The notes beneath the pieces were generated by a model. The model saw nothing but the letters and a program-made list of their open reading frames with translations. It was not told the DNA's origin and searched no databases. The position numbers and the translations under genes were made by a program. From Raphanus sativus (taxonomy: Eukaryota; Streptophyta; Magnoliopsida; Brassicales; Brassicaceae): 64,000 nucleotides of DNA. The stretch lies in contig NC_079515.1 of the NCBI RefSeq assembly GCF_000801105.2, positions 32,387,407-32,451,406 on the forward strand, written 5' to 3'. Shown in pieces: positions 34,207-47,167 of this stretch; positions within the stretch are counted from its first letter, which is position 1; each line of letters begins with the position of its first letter.

Positions 34207-35332
34207 TTATTATTGAGCTTCTTATAATGTCACTGCCAATTTACCATGCATATATATGAACATGACATTTACGCTGGCTAACTCATCCTTTTTTTTGCTT
34301 AATACAGCCTAGGGTTCTTTTAGTTTGTCGTGTCCTAATTTTTAATAATAACCATAACGTTTGTGTTAATAATCCTAGGAATATAAGAAACTGTGGTTTG
34401 CAATTATTTTGGAGCTTGACATGCCTGAATTAGGAGAACTTTTAGCCTATTAAAAACATTTGTTATTGAACTCATATTTGTAAAACCATATATATATTCT
34501 GCTCATATAGTATTCAAGGATCTGTGAAACCCTATCCAGGATTCATATCATTTAGATGATAATACATACAACTACAAGATTGACTAAATTTGAATGATCC
34601 ATTAAAAACAACTTTTCGAGAAGAAAGACAATTGTCAAACAAAGATGATAAAGGTTAAGAAGAGGAAGGTCACTGTAATATATATCAAGGCATCTTTCTT
34701 TCTTCTATGATTTTCTCCTAATGGTACTTTTTCAGGATCCATTTATTTTTGGAAGTATTCTAAATTAAAGATGAAGAAAAAGAAAGTGAGTTCCACTTCT
34801 ATGATATGACTCTCGTGACAAGTATACACTATATCTAAAAACTACTTTAATACTCCCATAAAACATGTTACTATAACGTAATCATGAGATAATCATGACA
34901 TCCTTTTGCATGAAGTTTTACGTCTCCTCTTATATCTAGAAGTTCAATGACTTTTTCTTCGGTATCCAATTTTTTTACAAAACAGTTTCACTTGTTTGGC
35001 CGGATTTTTTTTTTTTGCCGAAAATTAGAACAACGTAAATAATTATTTCCAACGGAAATTAGATCCAAGTGACCGATATGTTTTTGGAGTTCTTATGATA
35101 AACTCCTCCTCAGGTATATACCATTATTTAGCAAAAAAATGTATATACCTTTAAAAATTATATTCTATAGATAAATTCATAAGAATTCCAAGAACATATC
35201 GATTACTTGGAGATGATTACAGAAATTGGTAGTTTTAAGGGTTTGAACCAGGATAGGAGGGGAATGCGTCGGTCCAAAGACCAAAGATAGTGGGGTTTAG
35301 ATTATTTTAGCTTAATTAAATAACAATTAGTA
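34207..35332. other. intergenic
   Basis: AT-rich sequence between the heptamer array and a MITE. No coding or structured signal seen. Confidence 0.4.
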
Positions 35333-35519
35333 CTCCCTCTGTTTCATTATAAGTGTTGTTTTTAGACTTGTGCACACGGATTAAGAAAGCATTTAATTTT
35401 GCATATTTTCAATATAAAAAATATCATTACCGATACAATTCAACCAATAGAAAAAAACGACACTTATTTTGAAACGAAAAAAATTCTTTAAAACGACACT
35501 TAATATGAAACGGAACGAG
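35333..35519. mobile_element. Stowaway-like MITE, deletion copy
   Basis: 187 bp with left end CTCCCTCTGTTTCATTATAA and right end TTAATATGAAACGGAACGAG. It shares the interior phrase GACTTGTGCACACGGATTAA with 30781-31009 but lacks about 40 bp of the centre. A TA flanks the left end; the right flank is TT, so the target duplication is decayed. Confidence 0.85.
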
Positions 35520-36226
35520 TTTATAATTAAGAATAAATATCCTCAAGTTGCAAAGTAGAAATAAGCTGTCACTCATTAAGCGGGGAAACCCACAAATGAA
35601 TGCCGATTTCTTCACCCATTTCACACTCAATATGTTCCTCGCCATAGCTTTCTGGTGTTAGCACATACGATTAACCACATGGCCCACATCATACTTCATA
35701 CATTTCAAAGGCAAAAAAACAATTGCAAAACAAAAGTGACAAGAGATAATTATTCTTGCACACACTATAGTCTAACAAGACTCTGACCTCAGCAATGTTC
35801 TAAAAGACTGAAATTTTTTTAAAAAAAAATTCAAATAATCAAAATTTCTGAAACCTTAGAAGCAAGCATGAAATTCTAAAAAAAAAGCATGAAACTCGAA
35901 TATCATCTACAGCCAGACATAAATATCAAATACTATATATCCCCCTATATTAAAGGAGAAGTATTTTTAAGGCTTTCTTAAACGATTTTGGTGAGAATGC
36001 ATGAGAAGGCTCGGATCCACGTGTCACTCTGTGAGGGAGTTTAAGAAAAACGGATCATTTAATTCTTTACTTTGTTTCCTTATTTGCTTCCATTACAAGA
36101 AACGTAACCAATTTTTTTTTCATTCATGCGCGAACTGTTTGTTTGTACATTCGTTTTGTGTTGCGTTGATGTTAAACATTTAGAAACAACTACATTTCCA
36201 ACTTATGGTTTGAATTCCCATCTCAG

Positions 36227-36838
36227 CATGTGGATAAAATCGTACGAAACTCACCACCACGAAGCAGAAACACTTTGAAGCATTACCTCTCGATGATGGA
36301 AGGATCCGAGTCATCGTTCTCTCCCTTCGAGTCTTGCCGTCTTCTGTCGCGTGTTCTTGACCTCGAGATCGATGAGGCAGCCCTTAGCGTAGACGAGGAG
36401 GACAAAAGTTAGGGAGAACATACAACTGGCTTGAACTTCAGTTGCGAAGGCCAAATCGGATGAGTTTGCCGTTTGCAAACAGGGAGAGCTAAGGGACGAG
36501 CAAACACGGAGAGCTAAGGGAGAGCTAAGGGACGAGCAAACATCAGTCCCGAGTAACTATGGAAGATTTGAGAGAGAGAAGGAAAAGATTTGATACGTTT
36601 ACGAAGAATAAACTTTATGTTTTTCATAGTCTCTATACTTATTTTTTGTTGTTCTATAGGTCGACCATAATTATCTACAATTTTCATGTTTTTGTAGAAC
36701 CGAGCTGCTCGTGGAGCTGATGTTTATATCCCTGTTTCTCGCAAGCATTACGTTAGTAATCAAGTTGTGATCAAACATTCAAAGGAAGTCGTGTATTTTG
36801 ACAAGGCAAGTGGGTGAAACAATTGCAGCTATGGTGAT
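36227..36838 (+). other. possible captured gene fragments, unrecognised
   Basis: Two stretches have codon-like composition unlike the AT-rich surroundings: 36227-36412 (reads SPPRSRNTLKHYLS ... LDLEIDEAALSVDEED) and 36697-36819 (reads RAARGADVYIPVSRKHYV ... VVYFDKAS). They lie in different frames with T-rich, intron-like sequence between. I do not recognise the source protein. They lie inside the probable Helitron, which often carries host gene pieces. Confidence 0.3.
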
Positions 36839-38221
36839 TTGTTGCTATTCAAAGGAAGTCTTGCATTGTGATCAAACATTTGCTGCTATGGTATAACCAT
36901 AGTTTTTATGTAAGTAATATTCGGAGTCATTTGCTTCTCTGCATAGCCAACATTGGATTGAACGAAGCAGTAACATTATAGTCAAGTTTGATAGACTGTC
37001 ATGTATTTTTTTGTATGCTATAGTTTGGTTATTTGTGCACACTGATGTTTCATGTATGTAAGTTATATGTTGTATGAATTCTTTGAAGCAAAAAATAAAG
37101 AACTATGTGTGTCTTCTTCGCGGAAGTTTAATAACCGAAACAACAGCTTCAACTAATAAAAGGGTTCTCTTCTCTTTTTTGTCAAGTAAGGTTATAGAAA
37201 GAAGTTAAATAGACGTACAGTGCAAGAAAACACATTTGTTTAACTACTTCATTGGCTTAGATCACATTGCATTATAATAATATCGAGCAGATTCTGTAAA
37301 ACACATATGTTTGTTTAATACATACAAGGACATTGTGTATGTAAAGTTTTTTGCATTTAATTGAATCAGTAAAAAAATTATAATTTTTTTTCTTGCTTAC
37401 CATATTTACCTACTAAATATTTTTCTTGCTTACCAAGTCTCAAATCAGTAAAAAAAATGTTAAATATCTAAACTTCGAACTTATAAGATATCTATTTAAC
37501 ATAATCTAATTTTGCATTTACTTTTGTATTGCCTTTCTTATTAGCAATAATATTGCAACTATATAAACTAAAACACTATAATTACTTTATTAAAAACACA
37601 AATAAAAATTATAGTTTGCATAAACCAGATTGTAACAAAAGCTTAGTGTGACCAGCTTAGATTGTAACCTCGATAATATAAATTAAAACACTTTTTGACT
37701 TTTCAATTACAATTGTTACATAGATAAGTAAAAAAAAAGTAATAATTATAGTCATTACGTGTAAATTTAGATAAATCTAGACCGTAAACCATATCTTATA
37801 AACAAATCACACCAAATCAAACTGGTTTGATTTGGTTTGATTTGCACATCTCAAACCAAATCATCAGTTGCTTACATAATTGGTTTGCTTACATAATTGG
37901 TTTTGATTTGCACAGCTCTAACTCTAACTACATAATGCATCATCAATTATCTTAAAGAAAAAGAAAAAATAATTTTGAAATCTACATATAGAAAGACATA
38001 TAAGAATAATACTAATGGGTTTCATTCCATTATTGGCAGTAAGTTGTATATATTTTTCCTTATAGGGAGAGTTTGTGAATATATTTCTTTTCTCGAAAGG
38101 ATTTTTATAAAAATAAAAATATATATAGAAGAAACAGGAAATAAGTAAATAGTTCAGAATTTTAGGTGTGAGCTCTTTCCTTTAAACTAAGAGATAATGC
38201 ACAAACAAGGCAACAAGCCTT

Positions 38222-40086
<1,865 letters not shown>

Positions 40087-40723
40087 AAAAGAAAACTACG
40101 ATCCACTATGCACTTATAATAATAACGTAACATGTAAGTATATGAATTAGACATAATGATACATAGAGATTGAGAAAGAATTACAATCTACTTATATTTA
40201 TACTAATATATATAAAGGGGTAATATATGAATCATATGAATGCCCGCACACATGATATGATCGTAATTACCTTTTTATCTTTTTCAAAAAACTAAAAGGT
40301 TTATGATGAGAGAGAGAGAGACTTATATGTGGATAAACCTAAATGAGTAAGATACAAAGATACAACGAGAGTGAAATATAATTACGATCCACTGCACTAA
40401 TAATAATAGCTATACATGCATATATAAATCATAACGATGCCCGCACATGCATGATTTATTATTTCATATTTCAAAGTATATGATAATAATTTAAACCTCA
40501 AAGTTAAGTTGGTGTGTAATGTCTAAAAGGCTTATAGTTTTGAACCACAAAGACTGAATGGAGAACAAAATTTAGTTTTAGTAATACATAAAACATATGA
40601 ATCTTATTTGAATAATACATATTTAATATGAATAATACATAAAACATCTGAAGAACAAATTTAGTTTTAATAATACATAAAACATTTGAGTAGATATTAA
40701 TAATATTTATACATAAAACATAA

Positions 40724-40763
40724 GAATCGTATTAATGCCCGTGTGCGGGCATTAATACGATTC
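40724..40763. other. perfect 18-bp inverted repeat with 4-base loop
   Basis: Arms GAATCGTATTAATGCCCG and its exact reverse complement, separated by TGTG. Single copies of the core ATGCCCGCACA also occur near 40240 and 40438. It could be a transposon 3' hairpin (Helitron-like) or a recombination product; no terminal CTAG follows it. Confidence 0.9.
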
Positions 40764-40835
40764 GTATGTTTAAAATAAAAATATGTTAAAATCTTAATTT
40801 TATTTTTTTAAACACTCATCAATACTGATAAAACT

Positions 40836-41106
<271 letters not shown>

Positions 41107-41800
41107 TAAACAAAATGAGTTCGAGAGTAAGATGCAAAGAAAGAAATATAGAACAAGTTTGATTACACAAAAATTTACGTACATAATAATTTGATTATAT
41201 ATTAATAATATTTATACATAAAACCTATGCAAAGAAATATATAAGTGTGATTACACAAATATTTACGTACATATAATTTTGATTAGATATTAATAATATT
41301 TATCTTACTCGAATTAGATATTATACACAAAATCAGTTCTTCTTACATGGTTCAACGAATACAGCCAAGTTCTGTGGAATCCTTACATGTTTGAAGTCAA
41401 TGACCTACGAGGAAGGTATGTATTATAAAAAAATCATGCATATGAAAATCAAATTGTATAATAATAATTATATAGAAAAAGAGGTTTATGGACAAGCTTT
41501 TCAAACCTCAACATTTAAGGATTGTATAGACATCGAGCCATTCTCACTCCCACAAATGATGAAATGGATAAAATAAATGATTACATGCTTTCGCAATTGT
41601 CAGGTAACATGTTTTGTGTTTACTCTTATGTTCCAGTAAATTTTTACATGTCACTAAAATAAAGGATTTACATATGTTTCTATTTCAGTGATGTATATGC
41701 CGTAAAATCAGTACCACCAAGATTAAACACAAAAAAAAAACACACAAAACCCAAATTCCAAACTATATATATATACTTTCTAATATTTTCGAAAAATTAC
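41107..41800. other. AT-rich tail of the repeat region
   Basis: Contains a duplicated ATTAATAATATTTAT / TTTACGTACATA phrase (41175-41220 and 41265-41300). A 61-codon open frame at 41391-41576 has no recognised family. Confidence 0.4.
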
Positions 41801-42475
41801 TGATCTAACCATCTCATCCCGCGAAAGGCGCGGGTTACTACCTAGTTGCTATGTTATTTCGTGGGGAAGTCACCTAAGATCTGGGGCTCTTTTAGGCAAA
41901 TTCAGTTTGACTTTAAAATTCTATAGTTCATGAAATAATGGGCAAGGCTCAAATGCAAAACACTATAAACTGGGTCGGGCCATCAGATCCTCGTAGTTGG
42001 AAACCGCGACGGTGACAGACAAATAAGAGAGAATGCCCTTTCACTTTCCTTCACTGTCTGCTGGGCTAAAAGACACCATCATCGACAGAAGAGAGCAAAC
42101 AAATAAAAACCCGAAACTGATAATCAAACTCATAGTCTTTGAAAACCGACAAATCATTTTCTCAGGCAAACACTGCAACACGCATTAAATCAACGATTCT
42201 TATCTACCTACCAGCACTCTACTCACTTAAAATCTGAAAAAAAAAAACACAAATAATAATAATCACTCTCCAGAGAGTTTTAAAACCAACCAAATCCATT
42301 TACATACTCAACTCTAATACAGTAACAAACCCTTAAGGATTCATAGAGTTTCCTGCAAAAAAACAAAAGAGAAACAATAACTCTTCTTAGTGAATTTTGA
42401 AACTCTCTCAAATGTGGGGATCATTTGTGAAGACTTGGTCGTACCTTATATGCTTTATACCTCCTGTCAGCTAAC

Positions 42476-45400
42476 TCATGTTACAATGCCACCATCGTCA
42501 GAATCCTTCACCTTTATCCCGGTCTGCAGCAAGAGAGAAAAAGTATTTATTAGTTACCACTAGTGATGAGAATATTTTTGCTCTCGAGAGGGTTGTGTGT
42601 GTTGAAAAAACCCACCTGATTGCAATCACTATCTTGTTTCTCCTCCTCTACCATCTTTGTTCCTGCTTCGGAAGGATCATCTGAGCAGTCAATGTTTGAC
42701 ACTTCGTTGATGACCTCTGTCTCACACGTTACTTCTGTGATCTTCACGATTTCACTGAGGACTACCATACCACTTGGTGGTGCCTGGGTTTGGTTTGATG
42801 GCAGTTCGTGTTTGTCCTCGGGCACATTCTGAGGGCTTGAAATTACACTGACGAAATTGAAAATGCACATAATTTTAGTAACAAGAAAAGAAATTTAATG
42901 AGCGACCAGAACTTTACCTCTCCAGATCAGCTTCACGGGTAACATCATGTTTCCTCTTCTTGTGATTGCTTGTTTCATTAGTGTCACTTCCAGATGCGTT
43001 GTTACCTCTTCTTTTCCTTCCGGCTTCGAGTCTTTCAACTGCAATAGTCAGCCCCTCGGTGTAAGCCTTTTCTTCTCTTTTCGATGAATCTAGCTTCAAC
43101 TTTTCTGAAGGCAATCCTCCTCCTCCTTCTTCATGATGATACATTGGAAGCGACGTCTCTGGAGGAGGAGTCTTGAATATCAGATTAGTGCATTGCTTTA
43201 TCCATGAAAATGGAATGGCGGACGAAGGGCTTGAGCCATTGTTTGAGTTAATATAACCATCTTCGCTATACTCACAGTGCTGACTCCATTTTGCAAGTCT
43301 AGTTCCTCGTCCCGTGTAACAACCACCTTCTGCTTCAGAGCAGACACTTTTTCCCAGCTACGCTCTAAATTGGACAGCTGCATTTTAGCCATTGACATAT
43401 CATCTAGTGTAACTTTCAGATTCTCTAACTTCTTCAGTTCTTCAACCTCATGTCTGATTTCTTCTCTTTCAGATCGAAGCATATGCCTTTGCGTCTCTAG
43501 TTTCTCTCGTTGAACCTTTAGCTCCTCAACCGAATCCTTCAACTCAGACCACTCCCTTTCCCTCCTCTCACGATCCAATTTGATCTCCAGCCTCTCCGCA
43601 TCCAACCTCTTTAGTTCCACTTGGACATTTTCCAAGTCTTTCTTCGCCGACTCCTTGAGGGACTGTATACGCTCCTCTTCCAACTTCTTCTCTTGCTCGA
43701 AAGCCTTCTCTCTCTCCCTCGAAGAGTTCTCCAACTCTTCTCGTTTGTTCTCAATGCAATACTCCAACTCTCTTTTCTGCGTCTCAATCCCCAACAAGAA
43801 ATCAGCACGTTCGCGCTGTACCTTGCTAAGCCACTCTGAATGTTCCTCCACCATTTTATTCATGAATTCTTCGCGCTCTCGGTTTAGCGCCTCCACGTCC
43901 TTCTTGTGCTGATTTCTCAACGCATCCCTTTCCTCCCTGATGTTGTCACGCTCGTCCTTGAGATACATCGAGAAAGCCTCCCTTTGACGAGTAATGTATT
44001 CAGCTTCTTTTCTTAACTCTTCCCTTTTCACGTCAATGTGTTCCCACTCAGCTTCGAATTTAGCTTTCTCCACCTTCATTCTATCCGCTTCAGCCAGGAG
44101 TTCAAGCTTTTGACCCCTCATATCATCTAGCTCCTCCTTGAGTTTCATCTCCAGAATGGATAATTCGCTTGTCTCACTCTTCAAGGCTTCTAGTTTTTCC
44201 GTTGCAGACTCAGCGCGTTTTCTCTTGTCTTCTAAAGAAATCAAAGACTGCTGCAGATCCAAGTCTAACTTTCTTAACCGTTCCTTCTCATTCTCCAGTA
44301 GATTTGTCTTACGGTTGATATCTTCCTCTACAGCATTCAGATGCTTCTCTTTCTCGTCAAGATTATAAGACCTCTCTGTTATATCCTTTTCTTTCTCTGC
44401 CACTGTCCTTGATTGAACTTCCAAGTCATGTTCCTTTTCACCAACTAGGTCCTCCCTCTGCTTGATATCAACCTCTCTTAGTTCCCAAGCCCGTCTCTTG
44501 CTCTCGATTTCATTTTCCACCAATGTGCACTTACTTTCCAACTCAGCTTCCACATCCGATTTTCTTTTCCTCAGGATAGCTTCTTGATTCGCTAAGACCT
44601 TCTGACTCAGTTCCTGTATTGATTGTTTAAAAGTACTTTAACTCTCGCAAACAAGTGAGCACAAAACTAAAAAGTATGAATGATAAACAGAAGGTACGTT
44701 GAACTAAACAAGTAAACTCACAGATTCCTTGCTGGAAATTTTTTCTTCAGCAACAAGCAGCTCTTGCTCTTTCTCAAGTAATGAAGATTCCCTTTCAGTG
44801 ACGGCCTGTTTATACAAGGAAATAACACATGAAACAAAAACATTATACCTCCTATAAATTTTTTGGTCAGCATGTTAAGCAAAAAAAAAAAAATAATAAC
44901 AAGGCACTTATGTGTATACAAACCACTTCTCGTTTAGCAAGCGAAGCTAATTGGATCTCCAAACTGGACTTTTTGTCCTCCAAGGCTCTACGTTCCTCCT
45001 CAAAATTGGTCTTTGCAGACTGTAACCCCTTTTCAAGTTCAGCTAATTCTTGGGATCTACCAAAAATGTGATCTTCTCGCTGGTTTAGTGAAGCTTTTGC
45101 ATCCAATAACCGTTCATGCTCTTGCTGCAAGCTCTTTCGCCTCTCACTCAAAGTCTGTCGCTCAATAACAATCTCGTTCTCTCTCGTTTCAGACCTAAAC
45201 CATGAAATAAATGAACCAACACAGCTTAATACTAGACATCAACAGTACAAGCCCAGTAGTGCAGTTAACCGAGACAGTAGGAAAAACTTACTCAGATTTG
45301 AAAGATGCAAGACGCCGAGCAAGATCATCTTCACGACTTTCAGCTTCCTTCAATTTTCTCTCGGCAATCCGGTGATACCGGTTAGCTTCTGACTGTAAAG

Positions 45401-46418
45401 CTTCAGCTGCACGCATTTTTGCTTCAGAGCATCCTCAATCATAGTATGAGCTTCTGACTGTAAAGCTTCAGCTGCACGCATTTTTGCTTCAGAGCATCTG
45501 CAAATTTCTTAAGAGCATCCTCAATCATAGTATGAGCTTCAGACATTTTACTCTCAGCAGAAACTTTCGTCTCAGCACATTCTGCACGAATCTCATGCAA
45601 AGTCTTCTCCAGCTGAGGACAAAAGAAAAAAAAATAAGAAAACAAAATCTGGAAGAACCTCTCGGTCTCAAGAGTAAAAGATCTTACACTAGAGATACAC
45701 TCTTTAGCAATCCCAGCGTCTTTCTTCAAACCGTCTTCTCGTTTCTTGGATTCAGCCAAGGCAGAGACATATGCAGATAGATCTCGCCTATGTGCTAGGT
45801 CGGCTTCATCCACAGAGGCCTTAACCTCTTCATACTTGGACAAGAGTTGGTCTTTCTCCAAAATGAGAAGACCCATGTTGTGTTGATAATCATAGACCTG
45901 CATTTGATGATCCAGTATAGCAATCTCAATATGATAAAGAAATAGGAACCGAAAAAAAAGAAACTGACCAATATAAACAATCTCAAACAATCAAAGCTCA
46001 AAAGAGAAACAAAAATCGAGACTTTAAAACTTCCAAAAAGCCAAAGCAATTACTCTAATAAACAAAGCAATTAATAATACACTGTAATTCGGGAGAATTA
46101 TATTCATATGAATAACAGAACTCAACGTTAACGGCACAAGCTAATCCCACAAAGCTAACCCTTCAATTCAATTTTACAGAAGGAGAATTCATCACTGAGA
46201 AAAGGGTGGCAAACCTCAGATTCGAGCTTGGCAATGTAAGCGATTAAGGAGGCTTTATCCCTCTGCTTGATGGATTGTTCATCAAAACCAGCTTCCTTGA
46301 GGCGCTTCCACATGACTTCTTCACTCAAAGGGCTTTTTAAAACCCTAGAACCAGGCGTCATCGCTAATCTGGTAGTAGCCGGCGTTCTCGGGAGTCGCTC
46401 CGAACTATAAGTCGCCAT
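42476..46418 (-). CDS. CRWN4: CRWN4/LINC4 nuclear-lamina-like coiled-coil gene, apparently frameshifted
   Basis: CRWN proteins form the plant nuclear-lamina-like meshwork and set nuclear size and shape. Exons read on the minus strand: 46215-46418, 45688-45897, 45292-45612, 44924-45194, 44722-44805, 42918-44613, 42616-42847 and 42476-42523. The encoded sequence is clearly CRWN4 (At5g65770): MATYSSERLPRTPATTRLAM at the N-terminus, a very long E/K/R-rich coiled coil, SSAIPFSWIKQCTNLIFKT, a basic nuclear signal (NHKKRKHDV) and a conserved tail. Two lesions break the frame. In the third exon a 65-bp partial duplication plus two extra bases puts translation out of frame, and a TGA follows at 45439-45441 after about 195 codons. 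Near 43265-43270 one base is missing relative to the expected SNSEDG reading. It may be a pseudogene, a short-product allele or an assembly error; the gene model is otherwise complete. Confidence 0.85.
45384..45540 (-). repeat. scrambled partial duplication inside CRWN4 exon 3
   Basis: A 49-bp segment at 45384-45432 recurs at 45449-45497, and a 29-bp segment at 45426-45454 recurs at 45512-45540. The pattern equals an 86-bp duplication whose extra copy lost 21 bp between two AGAGCAT sequences, a net gain of 65 bp. Because 65 is not a multiple of three, the reading frame is lost. Confidence 0.92.
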
Positions 46419-47167
46419 CGCCGCTTACCAATTGAACCCCCCCCGAACGAATGTCTCCGATATTCGAGATCAGAACCACCACTATATAGATAGTCTCTTC
46501 ACTTTTCTCTCTCTCTCACACAGACAGCAACAATGAAGAGGTCTGTTCTGATACTGCGTCTCTCTGTCCCGTTTAATTTAGTGAAAATATTATACTATTG
46601 GACTTAGTAACAGCGGTAGCGTTTTTAAGGGCTTCATATATTCGTTTTAAGCGGCTAAAACCATATTTTTCATTATGGAGTTTAAAAAAGTGATTAAATA
46701 TGGTAACTAAAAATTTCGACTCTTTTCAAAAGCAAAAGAACTATAGAGTAATTAGATTTTCTTAATTCACTAATCATTAAATGTTTCATACTCTCTGTCT
46801 TTCCCTTAAAGACAAGTATTATGTGTTTGAAATTTAAATATTGAGAGATTATGATTCTTTAATTAAGATATTCTTTACTAACTTGACAGATGTGTTTTTG
46901 TGTGTAGCCAGCCCATAGTATACATTTCCTTCGTTTGCGTGTATTTATTACTTTTTCAATAACCCAAATCAAAATTTTAATTATCAAACACAGTAGTGAA
47001 CACCGAGAGCTTTGCATAGATTTATTCAAACACCGATGTGTTACAGCGTTTGCAGCTTCTGAGTTTTATTGTGGGCATGCATGAACTGAGTGAGAATATT
47101 CTTTTACATTGTTATCTTACCAAGAACGTTTTAACAGACAACATTCTCTTACTAGATATGTGTTATT
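46419..47167 (-). promoter_or_regulatory. CRWN4 5' flank and 3' flank of the S28 peptidase gene
   Basis: Both genes read leftwards, so this 749-bp interval holds the CRWN4 promoter (left part, with a CT-rich run at about 46505-46525) and the S28 3' UTR (right part). No other feature seen. Confidence 0.5.

Noticed and set aside
43580..43912. Ser-rich open frames antisense to CRWN4
   Set aside because: Antisense of an E/K/R coiled coil always reads as Ser/Leu/Phe-rich; no independent support.
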